The notes under the pieces were generated by a model. It saw only the letters and a program-made list of their open reading frames with translations. It had not been told where the DNA came from and did not search any database. A stretch of DNA of 64,000 bases from Bradyrhizobium amphicarpaeae (lineage in GTDB: Bacteria; Pseudomonadota; Alphaproteobacteria; Rhizobiales; Xanthobacteraceae): positions 4,122,001-4,186,000 of the forward strand of contig NZ_CP029426.2 in the NCBI RefSeq assembly GCF_002266435.3, written 5' to 3'. Below are positions 30,030 to 37,872 of the stretch, piece after piece (position 1 is the first letter of the stretch; each line of letters begins with the position of its first letter). Position numbers and translations under genes: made by a program.

Positions 30030-30986
30030 TCAATGCGGGCAGGTCTCGACCTCGACCGTGACGTGGCTGAGGCCCTTCAATCCCGCGAGCCGCCGCTTGT
30101 AGATTGCCGGCTGCTTCGGCGTGTCCGACACCACCGAGAGCAGCACGGCGCAATGGCCGGGGCCGACCTGCCACAGATGCAGATCGGTGACGCGATCGTC
30201 GCCGACCTCCATGCGGGCGCGGATCACCCGCTCCAGCTTCTCGTCGGCGCGCACGTCGAGCAGCACCGCGCCCGAAGTCTTGACCAGGCCGAACGCCCAG
30301 CTCGCGATCACCGCGCTGCCGATCAGGCCGACGGCGGGATCGGCCCAGACCCAGCCCGAATACATGGCGACCGCGAGCGCGGCGATCGCCAGCACCGAGG
30401 TCGCGGCATCGGCCATGACGTGGACATAGGCGGCGCGAAGATTGTTGTCGTGATGATGGTGGTGGCCGTGATGATCGTGGTCGTGATCGTCATGGGCATG
30501 GCCGTGCTCATGACCATGATGATGAGCATGGCTGTCGCGCAGCAGCCACGCGCTGGCGAGGTTGACGCAGAGCCCGAGCACGGCGACCGCGATGGCCTCG
30601 CCATAGACGATCGGCACCGGCGTGAACAGCCGCAGCACGCTCTCATAGGCGATCTCGACCGCGATCAGGCCGAGGATGATCGCGCTGGCGAAGGCGGCGA
30701 GATCGCCGAACTTGCCGGTGCCGAAGGTGAAGTGCGCATTCCCCAGATGCCGCCGCGCGAAACGATAGGCAAAGGCGGCGATGCCGAGCGCGGCGGCATG
30801 GGTGCCCATGTGCCAGCCGTCGGCGAGCAGCGCCATCGAGCCGAACAGCGAGCCGGCGACGATCTCGCCGACCATCATGACCAGCGTCAGGACCACCACG
30901 AGCCAGGTCCGCCGCTCGTTCTCGTCGTGCTTTTCGCCCAGGAAGGCGTGGTCATGGGTCCATTGCTCGATGGAATGCGAATGCAT
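30030..30986 (-). CDS. dmeF: CDF-family cation efflux protein DmeF
   Basis: The 318-residue protein is a cation diffusion facilitator that exports divalent metals such as Co2+ and Ni2+ across the inner membrane. It has six membrane helices and the metal-site segment LLADGWHMGTHAAAL. A histidine-rich cytosolic loop lies at about 152-181 (HHHGHEHGHAHDDHDHDHHG region), with about 17 histidines. The N-terminal WTHDHAFLGEKHDENERRTW is typical of DmeF. The ATG at 30986 has GGAG six bases upstream and is preferred over an ATG seven codons earlier. No dmeR-type repressor gene is next to it. It is divergent from chrB. Confidence 0.9.
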   Translation of the reverse strand: MHSHSIEQWTHDHAFLGEKHDENERRTWLVVVLTLVMMVGEIVAGSLFGSMALLADGWHMGTHAAALGIAAFAYRFARRHLGNAHFTFGTGKFGDLAAFASAIILGLIAVEIAYESVLRLFTPVPIVYGEAIAVAVLGLCVNLASAWLLRDSHAHHHGHEHGHAHDDHDHDHHGHHHHHDNNLRAAYVHVMADAATSVLAIAALAVAMYSGWVWADPAVGLIGSAVIASWAFGLVKTSGAVLLDVRADEKLERVIRARMEVGDDRVTDLHLWQVGPGHCAVLLSVVSDTPKQPAIYKRRLAGLKGLSHVTVEVETCPH

Positions 30987-31184
30987 CGAATTCTCCAGGA
31001 GATTCATATCTGCCGAGGCGCATTATAGACCGCTGGACAGCAGTTTTCTAAGGTCCAATTTGTTCCCCGGATTGACAGCGCGTCCTGGTTTCGATGTAAT
31101 CCGCGCCATGGGGGTTTGAGCGATCTCCCCACGAGGCGACATGCCCAAGTATCGCGTCCCGTCTGATTTATGCGAGGACGCATC

Positions 31185-32003
31185 ATGTCACCATTCACGA
31201 CCATATCACCCGATAAATTGGCACGCCTGATCGGCACGGCGAACGCGCCTGTCCTGATCGACGTCCGCACGGAAGAGGATTTTGCCGCCGACCGGCGACT
31301 GATCCCGGGCTCGATCAAGCTCAGCCACGAGACCGTTGCGGAATGGGGCGCCGAATTTGCCGGCCGCTCCGCCATCGTCTCCTGCCTGCGCGGCGCCAAG
31401 CTCGCGCAGGGCACGGCCGCCTGGCTCAGGCAACTCGGCGCTGACGCCGAAACTCTCGAAGACGGCTTCGAGGGCTGGAAGGCGGCCAAGCTGCCGCTGG
31501 TCGACTCGTCGAAACTTCCGCCGCGCGACGCCAGGGGCCGCACCGTCTGGGTGACGCGGGCGCGGCCCAAGGTCGACCGCATCGCCTGCCCCTGGTTGAT
31601 CCGCCGCTTCGTCGATCCCAACGCAGTGTTCCTGTATGTGGCCCCGTCCGAGGTGGTCGCCGTCGGCGAGCGATTCAACGCCGCTCCCTTCGACATCGAG
31701 AACGTGTTCTGGAGCCACCGCGGCGAGCTCTGCACCTTCGACGTCATGATCGAAGAATTCGGCATCGCCACCCCGGCCCTGCTGCGGCTGGCCACGCTGG
31801 TGCGCGGCGCCGACACCGCGCGGCCCGACCTCGCCCCGGAGGCACCCGGCCTGCTCGCGGCCTCGCTCGGGCTGTCGCGGATGTATGACGACGACCTCGC
31901 ACAGCTCGAGGCCGGTATGACGCTGTACGATGCCTTCTACCGCTGGTGCCGCGACGCCACGGCCGAGAGCCACAACTGGCCGACCAATAAGGTGAAGGCG
32001 TAA
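31185..32003 (+). CDS. chrB: Chromate resistance protein ChrB (rhodanese-like plus ChrB C-terminal domain)
   Basis: The 272-residue protein has an N-terminal rhodanese-like domain with the cysteine C67 in IVSCLRGAKLAQGTAAWLR. A ChrB C-terminal domain follows, beginning near residue 122 with RPKVDRIACPWLIRRF. ChrB proteins act as chromate-sensing regulators or accessory factors for ChrA. The ATG at 31185 has GAGGA six bases upstream. The stop overlaps the chrA start by one base (TAATG), so the two are translationally coupled. Confidence 0.9.
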   Translation: MSPFTTISPDKLARLIGTANAPVLIDVRTEEDFAADRRLIPGSIKLSHETVAEWGAEFAGRSAIVSCLRGAKLAQGTAAWLRQLGADAETLEDGFEGWKAAKLPLVDSSKLPPRDARGRTVWVTRARPKVDRIACPWLIRRFVDPNAVFLYVAPSEVVAVGERFNAAPFDIENVFWSHRGELCTFDVMIEEFGIATPALLRLATLVRGADTARPDLAPEAPGLLAASLGLSRMYDDDLAQLEAGMTLYDAFYRWCRDATAESHNWPTNKVKA

Positions 32004-33388
32004 TGGACACCCGCAACGTTCAAGCAGGAGCTGATGCCGGTCACGGCGTCAGCTTCGACGAAGCGTTTCGCGTCTGGCTTCGCGTCGCCTGCCTCAGTTT
32101 CGGCGGGCCCGCGGGCCAGATCGCGGTGATGCACCGCATCCTGGTCGAGGAGAAGAAGTGGATCTCCGAGGGCCGTTTCCTGCACGCGCTGAACTATTGC
32201 ATGCTGCTGCCAGGACCCGAGGCGCAGCAGCTCGCGACCTATATTGGCTGGCTGATGCATCGCACCGCCGGCGGGCTGATGGCGGGCGGGCTGTTCATCC
32301 TGCCCGGCGTCATCGCCATCATGGGCCTCAGCATCATCTACGCGACGTTCGGCAATGTCAGCTTCGTCGAGGCGCTGTTCTTCGGGCTAAAGGCCGCGGT
32401 GCTCGCCATCGTCGTCGAGGCAGTCGTTCGCGTCGGCAAGCGCGCGCTGAAGAACCGCATCATGATCGCGCTGGCGGCCATCGCCTTCGTCGCGATCTTC
32501 TTCTTCGCGGTCCCCTTCCCGATCATCATCCTCGCCGCCGGCATCATCGGCTATGCCGGGGCCAGAAGCGGCCGGCCGGAATTCGCGCCGGCCGGTCACG
32601 GCCATGGCGGCAGCAACGCCGTGGTCGACAGCATGCTCGGCGACGCAGTCCCCGATCATGTGCGTCCCGACACCGCGCGCACGATCCGCGTCGGCGCTTT
32701 ATGGCTGGCGCTCTGGTTGGTGCCGGTCGCCGCATTGCTGATCGCGCTCGGCCAGGGCAATGTGTTCAGCCAGATCACGCTGTTCTTCTCGAAAATGTCG
32801 CTGGTGACTTTCGGCGGCGCCTATGCCGTGCTGGCCTACGTCGCCCAGCAGGCGGTCGAGCATTATCACTGGCTGAAGCCGCACGAGATGCTCGACGGCC
32901 TCGGCATGGCCGAAACCACGCCGGGCCCGCTGATCATGGTGCTGCAGTTCGTCGGCTTCATGGCCGCGTTCCGCGATCCCGGCGGCCTGTCGCCGTTACT
33001 GGCTGCCACGCTCGGCGGCCTGCTCGCGACCTGGGTCACCTTCACGCCCTGCTTCCTCTGGATCTTCGTCGGCGCCCCCTACATCGAGCGCCTGCGCGGC
33101 AACGCGGGTTTGGCCGGCGCGCTCGGCGCGATCACCGCCGCGGTCGTCGGCGTCATCCTCAACCTCTCGATCTGGTTCGCGCTGCATACGCTGTTCCGCG
33201 AAACGGTGCCGGTGCACGCCTTGCCGCTGAACTTCGACAGGCCGGTGCTGACGAGCGTGGATGTCCCGGCGCTGCTGCTGGCGATCGCGGCGGCCACCGC
33301 GATCTTCCGGTTCAAGCTGGGGATGCTGACGGTTCTGGCGGGGAGCTGTGCCGCGGGCGTGGCGCTGAGGCTGGTGGGGGTGATTTAG
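32003..33388 (+). CDS. chrA: Chromate transporter ChrA
   Basis: ChrA expels chromate from the cytosol. The 461-residue protein is of the long CHR family with two homologous halves. The first begins RVACLSFGGPAGQIAVMHR with LPGPEAQQLATYIGW. The second has FGGAYAVLAYVAQQAVEHY and ETTPGPLIMVLQFVGF. It has about ten to twelve membrane helices. It is the second gene of chrBA and is divergent from the metal exporter dmeF, so the locus is a small metal-resistance module. Confidence 0.93.
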   Translation: MDTRNVQAGADAGHGVSFDEAFRVWLRVACLSFGGPAGQIAVMHRILVEEKKWISEGRFLHALNYCMLLPGPEAQQLATYIGWLMHRTAGGLMAGGLFILPGVIAIMGLSIIYATFGNVSFVEALFFGLKAAVLAIVVEAVVRVGKRALKNRIMIALAAIAFVAIFFFAVPFPIIILAAGIIGYAGARSGRPEFAPAGHGHGGSNAVVDSMLGDAVPDHVRPDTARTIRVGALWLALWLVPVAALLIALGQGNVFSQITLFFSKMSLVTFGGAYAVLAYVAQQAVEHYHWLKPHEMLDGLGMAETTPGPLIMVLQFVGFMAAFRDPGGLSPLLAATLGGLLATWVTFTPCFLWIFVGAPYIERLRGNAGLAGALGAITAAVVGVILNLSIWFALHTLFRETVPVHALPLNFDRPVLTSVDVPALLLAIAAATAIFRFKLGMLTVLAGSCAAGVALRLVGVI

Positions 33389-34200
33389 ACTCGTAGGATT
33401 GAGTAGACGAATCCCATCATGCCTCGTCATCGGCGGAGCGATTGATGGGTTTCGCTTCCGGTCCAGGGCAGCCCAGGCCTGTTCAGCTATTAAGTCGAGT
33501 GCCCGTCGGGCAAAACAGCCGACCAATTCCGCCATGCCGCCCGTCAAGCCCCAGCGTACAAAATATTCCACTTTACCGAATTTCTGATTTGCCGTACAAG
33601 CAGATTACCCCGGCCCAAGACAAGGGGCGGATCGCGATCGTCACGAACTGCGGGCTGGGGTGCGATGGACGCGACGGCGTCGGGCGTGATGGGCATTGCA
33701 GGGCGGGCAACCGTGAGCAATGGCCGTCGCGCATACGACACGGCGCCGACAGCGTCTTCGCATGGCTTCGGGGGCGAGCACACGCCACCCCCCGGATTCC
33801 CAGCGAGGACGTGCGCGGACGGAGAAGTCGTGTGGTCCCGACGCCCGAGGTCTGGCGTCAAGCCTTAGCGGTGATGTGGCGGCCCGACCGGGCGCGCGCA
33901 TCAGCCATCCGCAAGGCGACGGGGGCAATAGTGCAACGCTCCCCGAGGAGAGCACGAAGGACACCGTTAAAACCATTCGCGCAGGGAAGGCCGGGCGACC
34001 GGCACACCTGTGGTCCACCCCGTGTGCATTTCTATCGCGCACGGATCTCGGGTGCCAGCCGGCGCCCGGCCTTCCCTGCGCCCTTGTCTATTTCGAGGGC
34101 GGCACATGAAGCAAAACTCGGGCGGGATGCGCCGCGAGAAGACAAAGGCGCGTCTGCTGTTTCGAGTGTGAATTGGAGAGCGATGCCCTCGCCCCTCGCT
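33389..34200. repeat. Composite interspersed repeat region downstream of chrA
   Basis: About 800 bases without a credible gene. The part from about 33500 to 34160 resembles an abundant interspersed repeat of Bradyrhizobium and Nitrobacter genomes. It has translated stretches such as GKAGRPAHLWSTPCAF and LPCALVYFEGG that are conserved between copies but have no start or ribosome binding site. Open frames here are spurious. Copy number in this genome cannot be seen from one window. Confidence 0.65.
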
Positions 34201-34289
34201 CCGTCATTGCGAGGAGCCCTTGCGACGAAGCAATCCAGACTGCATCCGCGGAGGGATTCTGGATTGCTTCGCTGCGCTCGCAATGACGG
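34201..34289. repeat. Palindromic repeat, family D (translates as HCERSEAIQ)
   Basis: The ends CCGTCATTGCGAGG and CGCAATGACGG are near-inverted, and the centre includes GAAGCAATCCAG and GGATTGCTTC. On the minus strand it translates as CERSEAIQNPS, a signature of a widespread alphaproteobacterial palindromic repeat that often produces spurious proteins. It is part of the composite repeat region. Confidence 0.8.
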
Positions 34290-34359
34290 CGTTGATTTAG
34301 CGTGCACAAATCTATCGCCGTCACCCTGTCGCTGCTCAAATATCGAAGAATCCCGTCTG

Positions 34360-34423
34360 TTCATCCTCCGAGGCTCCAGGCGCGATGCCGTTGCATCGCG
34401 CCACTCGCGCCTCAGGATGACGG
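34360..34423. repeat. Palindromic repeat, family A, shorter copy
   Basis: The element begins TCATCCTCCGAGGC and ends CGCCTCAGGATGACGG, with an inner GCGATGCCGTTGCATCGC hairpin. It is the second copy of family A, described at 1455-1570, and lies just upstream of the GMC gene's stop. Confidence 0.65.
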
Positions 34424-34449
34424 AACAAGAGGAACCGGGCGTGGCGGCC

Positions 34450-35994
34450 TTACCGCATCATCATCCGCGCGATCGCTTCCCCGATCACCACCGTGGTGAA
34501 ATGCGTGTTGGCACGGCAGTCGGACGGCATGATCGAGGCGTCGGCGACGCGCAAGCCGCTTATCCCCTTCACGGTGCCATCGGGATTGACCACGCCGTCG
34601 GCATCCCCAGCGCCGCTCATGCGACAGCTGCCGGCGGCGTGCTGGATGTCGCCGGTCTCACGGCGCAGCACCGCGTCGAGTTCGTGATCCGGCAGGCCGG
34701 CGGCCTGCGGCAAGGTCAGATCGGTGTCGGCAAGCCTGATCCAGTCGGCGATGCCGGACAGTGCCGGCTGCGACGTGATCACCGCAAGCCGTCTCACCGC
34801 ATCGATCATGCGCAGCATGTCGCGGGGATCGGCCAGCATGTTCTCCTCGACGATCGGGTCGATGCACGGATCGGGCGAGGCGAGCTTCAGCGTGCCACGC
34901 GAGTACGCATTGAACAGCCCCGCGCCGATCGCCCCGGAATTCCCGATGCCGCGATGGTTGAAGGCGATCAGGATCATGTCGCGCTTGCCGCCGTCGGCAA
35001 GGCCGGAGGAATAGGTCACGCAGCAATTGGTGTGGCGGGTGTCCGGGTCGGTCGGCCGAAGCTCGTCGCGGAGCTGGATCGTGGCGCGAAACAGCGGATG
35101 GTCGAAATAGTGGCGGCCGACCGGCAGGTCGCGCGCGACGCCAATTCCCATCGCCTTCAGTTCCTCCGCCGGGCCGATGCCCGAGCGCAGCAGGATCGCC
35201 GGACTGTGGATGGCACCGGCACAGAGCACGATCTGGCGGGCGCTGATGTCCTGGGTGCCCTGCCCCTCGATGACAACGCGGACGCCGGTGGCGCGGCCGT
35301 CGCTGATCAGGACACGATCGACCAGCGCATGGCCACGGATCTCCAGATTGGCGCGGTCGCGCGCGGGCTCCAGATAACCCTCATTGGTGCTGATGCGGCG
35401 CAAGTCGCGGCTGTTGATGGGATAGCAGGCGACGCCCTCGCCATCGGGGCCGTTGAGATCGGCACACCAGGGATAGCCGCTCGCCAGCGCCGCATCGCGC
35501 AAGCCGCGATCGATCGGGCCCCATTTGTCCAGCGGCGCGCGATAGACCGGCAGCGGTCCGTCGCGGCCGTGGCCCTCGGCGTCGCCGAACTCAAAATCGT
35601 CCTCGATCACGGAGAACAACGGCATCACGTCCTTCGCCGACCAGCCGGTGCAGCCATTGGCCGCCCATTCGTCGAAGGCGTCGGCAACGCCGCGGATCGC
35701 GATCTGGCCGTTCATCATCGAGCTTCCGCCGAGCCCCTTGCCGCGCCAATAGAAGCGCGGCTCCTGCCCGGCCACCCGGCGCGATAGGAGATCGGGCCAC
35801 TGCCATTTCTCCTGATACTCGCGCTTGTGGATGATCGGGATGGGATTGGGCGTCCGCACCTCCCACGGCGCCTCATCGGCACGCCAGTCCAGCCCAGCTT
35901 CCAGCAGCAGCACGCGCCGGGCCGGATCCTCGGAGAGCCGTGCCGCAACAGCGGCGCCGGCGGAGCCGCCGCCGACAACAATGACATCGTACAT
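34450..35994 (-). CDS. GMC-family FAD-dependent oxidoreductase (choline-dehydrogenase-like)
   Basis: The 514-residue flavoprotein has the N-terminal FAD-binding VVGGGSAGAAVAARLSE with the acidic LLLEAG. It also has the GMC signature RGKGLGGSSMMNGQI, and near the C-terminus HAAGSCRM and the catalytic-region DCRANTHFTTVVIGEAIA. It probably oxidises an alcohol or sugar. The exact substrate is unknown. The ATG at 35994 is preceded by GAGAAG seven bases upstream, which decides it over a TTG five codons earlier. It is four bases downstream of the binding-protein gene, so the two form an operon and may act on the same compound. Confidence 0.9.
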   Translation of the reverse strand: MYDVIVVGGGSAGAAVAARLSEDPARRVLLLEAGLDWRADEAPWEVRTPNPIPIIHKREYQEKWQWPDLLSRRVAGQEPRFYWRGKGLGGSSMMNGQIAIRGVADAFDEWAANGCTGWSAKDVMPLFSVIEDDFEFGDAEGHGRDGPLPVYRAPLDKWGPIDRGLRDAALASGYPWCADLNGPDGEGVACYPINSRDLRRISTNEGYLEPARDRANLEIRGHALVDRVLISDGRATGVRVVIEGQGTQDISARQIVLCAGAIHSPAILLRSGIGPAEELKAMGIGVARDLPVGRHYFDHPLFRATIQLRDELRPTDPDTRHTNCCVTYSSGLADGGKRDMILIAFNHRGIGNSGAIGAGLFNAYSRGTLKLASPDPCIDPIVEENMLADPRDMLRMIDAVRRLAVITSQPALSGIADWIRLADTDLTLPQAAGLPDHELDAVLRRETGDIQHAAGSCRMSGAGDADGVVNPDGTVKGISGLRVADASIMPSDCRANTHFTTVVIGEAIARMMMR

Positions 35995-35998
35995 CGCG

Positions 35999-37549
35999 TT
36001 ACTTCTCAACGTTCCAGAACACCGGGATGGCAGAAGGTATCAGACCCTTCAGGGTGGCGCGATAGGCCGCGGGCTGCGCGAACTGGCCCCACGGGATCGC
36101 GGGGGCCTGATCGTACATGATGCTCTGGATCTCGCCCGCGATTTTCTTGCGGTCCTCCTCGGCCGGCGCCTTGGCGAACGCTTCCATCAACGGCGTGATC
36201 CGCGCATCGCATTGCCAGCCCGTGAAGTCAGCGCAGTTGAAGGCGACCATGACGTTGGTCAGCGGCGAGCCGAGATCGAAACCGCCGGCATGAACGCCAT
36301 AGACGCTCCAGCCCTCCTTCTTGGCGCGGCGGGCCAGCACGCTGGCCCAGTCCATCACCTGGAGATCGACGTTGAAGCCGGCCTGCTTCAGCCGTTCGGC
36401 CAGCACCTGCGCCGAGACACGCGGGGCTTCGAGATCGTTGGCCTCCATCACGATGACGGGCTCGCCGGCATATTTGGTCGCCTTCAGCGCGGCCTTCGCC
36501 GCCTCGATCGACGGCTTCGCTGCGGCTTCCGTGCCCGCCTTGCTCTCATAGGTGGTGCCGCAGGTGAAGTATGTCGCGCAAGGCGTCGCGTATTTCGCAT
36601 CGAGGCCGAGCGCATCCAGCACCTCGCGCTGGTCGACCAGCTTCCACAGCACGCGCCGGATCGCGCGGTCGTCGAACGGCTTCGATGCCGCGTTGAGGCG
36701 ATAGGCGCCCGCGAACATGTTGCCGCCGGTGAAGTTCACGAGCTTGACCTTGGAATTCTTCTCCAACTGCGGCAGCAGATCGAACGGGGCGTATTGCATG
36801 AAGTCGACTTCGCCGGCCTGCAGCGCGGACGCCGCGGTCGAGCCGTCGGGAATGACGCGAATTTCGAGCGTGTCGACGTTGACGCGCTTGCCGCCGGCGA
36901 GGAAATCGGCGGGTTCTGGACGCGGCACATAGTCGGCGAACTTCTTCAGGATCATGCGATCGCCGGTGCGGTGATCGGCCTTGCTGTAGACGAACGGGCC
37001 GGAGCCGACGATCTCGGTGATGCGCTGGTCGCCGGGCGTTTTCGCAATGCGCTCAGGCATCATGAAAGCGACGGGGCTGACGGGATTGCCGAGCGCGTCG
37101 ATGACGAGGCCGGAGGGCTCCTTCAAATTCAGCACGAAGGTTTTCGCATCGGTCGGCTCGAGCGAGGCCGTGATCGCAAAGATGCGGCGGCCAAGCGCGC
37201 TGCGCGTGCCCCAACGGCGCAACGAGGCCACGCAATCGGCGGCGGTGACCGGCTGACCATCGTGCCATTTCAGGCCGTCGCGCAGTGTGAAGCTGTAGGT
37301 CAAACCATCGGCAGAGACTTTCCAGTCCTGCACCATCTGCGGCTTGATGTCGCCCTTGGAATCCTTCGCGAACAGCGTGTCGAACACCATGTAGCCAAAC
37401 GTGCGCGTAATATAGGCGGTCGAGAAGTGCGGATCGAGCGTGACGATCTCAGCTTCGAGCACCGCGACGAGATTGCCTGCTGCATGCACAGGCGCTGCGA
37501 CAATCGCGAGCCCGAGCAGCGCGGGAATGAAAGTCTTCAGTTTGAACAT
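35999..37549 (-). CDS. ABC transporter substrate-binding protein, peptide/nickel family (SBP_bac_5)
   Basis: The 516-residue protein has a signal peptide (MFKLKTFIPALLGLAIVAAP, cleaved near AHA-AG), so it acts in the periplasm. The body has family 5 motifs: EIVTLDPHFSTAYITR, the DGLKWHDGQPVTAADCVASL block and QMVQDWKVSADGLTYSFTLR. It looks complete. No permease or ATPase gene lies next to it, so its partners must be elsewhere. It is co-oriented with and just upstream of the GMC oxidoreductase. Confidence 0.9.
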   Translation of the reverse strand: MFKLKTFIPALLGLAIVAAPVHAAGNLVAVLEAEIVTLDPHFSTAYITRTFGYMVFDTLFAKDSKGDIKPQMVQDWKVSADGLTYSFTLRDGLKWHDGQPVTAADCVASLRRWGTRSALGRRIFAITASLEPTDAKTFVLNLKEPSGLVIDALGNPVSPVAFMMPERIAKTPGDQRITEIVGSGPFVYSKADHRTGDRMILKKFADYVPRPEPADFLAGGKRVNVDTLEIRVIPDGSTAASALQAGEVDFMQYAPFDLLPQLEKNSKVKLVNFTGGNMFAGAYRLNAASKPFDDRAIRRVLWKLVDQREVLDALGLDAKYATPCATYFTCGTTYESKAGTEAAAKPSIEAAKAALKATKYAGEPVIVMEANDLEAPRVSAQVLAERLKQAGFNVDLQVMDWASVLARRAKKEGWSVYGVHAGGFDLGSPLTNVMVAFNCADFTGWQCDARITPLMEAFAKAPAEEDRKKIAGEIQSIMYDQAPAIPWGQFAQPAAYRATLKGLIPSAIPVFWNVEK

Positions 37550-37730
37550 TGGTTTTCTTATTGCCTTTCGACGAGACGTTTGCAGTCTCCAGGAAAAAGC
37601 AATGTTCGTGCCCGTAAGGCACAGGCACTCATGCGCTCACGACTATCTGCCACGCGTTTGAGGGGATGCGGACGGGATCGCCGCTGCTACCTCCCGTCAG
37701 TGTTGGGAAAGGTATGCACGACACGCTCAT
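37550..37730. other. Intergenic stretch upstream of the binding-protein gene
   Basis: About 180 bases that should contain the promoter of the binding-protein operon. No gene or clear operator recognised. Together with the adjoining repeat it makes up the gap between parC and this operon. Confidence 0.5.
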
Positions 37731-37870
37731 CCGTGCCCCGGACGCAGCGCAGCGCTCCTTCAGCGGTGCGCTGCAGAGCCGGGGCCCATGTCTCCGGGCA
37801 AACGATGCAGCGTGGGTCCCGGCTCTGCGCAGCAGCGCTGCACGCTGCAGCGCGTCCGGGACACGAGAGC
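37731..37870. repeat. Intergenic palindromic repeat, family C, second copy
   Basis: The element begins CCGTGCCCCGGACGC and ends GCGTCCGGGACACGAGAG. It has inner inverted segments AGAGCCGGGGCC and GGGTCCCGGCTCTG. It is of the same family as 8071-8215. It lies immediately after the parC stop and could act as a 3' structure for that transcript. Confidence 0.75.
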
Positions 37871-37872
37871 CC

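Noticed and set aside
34088..34339. Minus-strand frame with the CERSEAIQ sequence
   Set aside because: It is a translation of a palindromic repeat (family D), not a gene.
33442..35787. Long plus-strand frame of 781 codons
   Set aside because: It crosses the composite repeats and is antisense to the GMC gene; the composition is typical of a GC-rich shadow frame.
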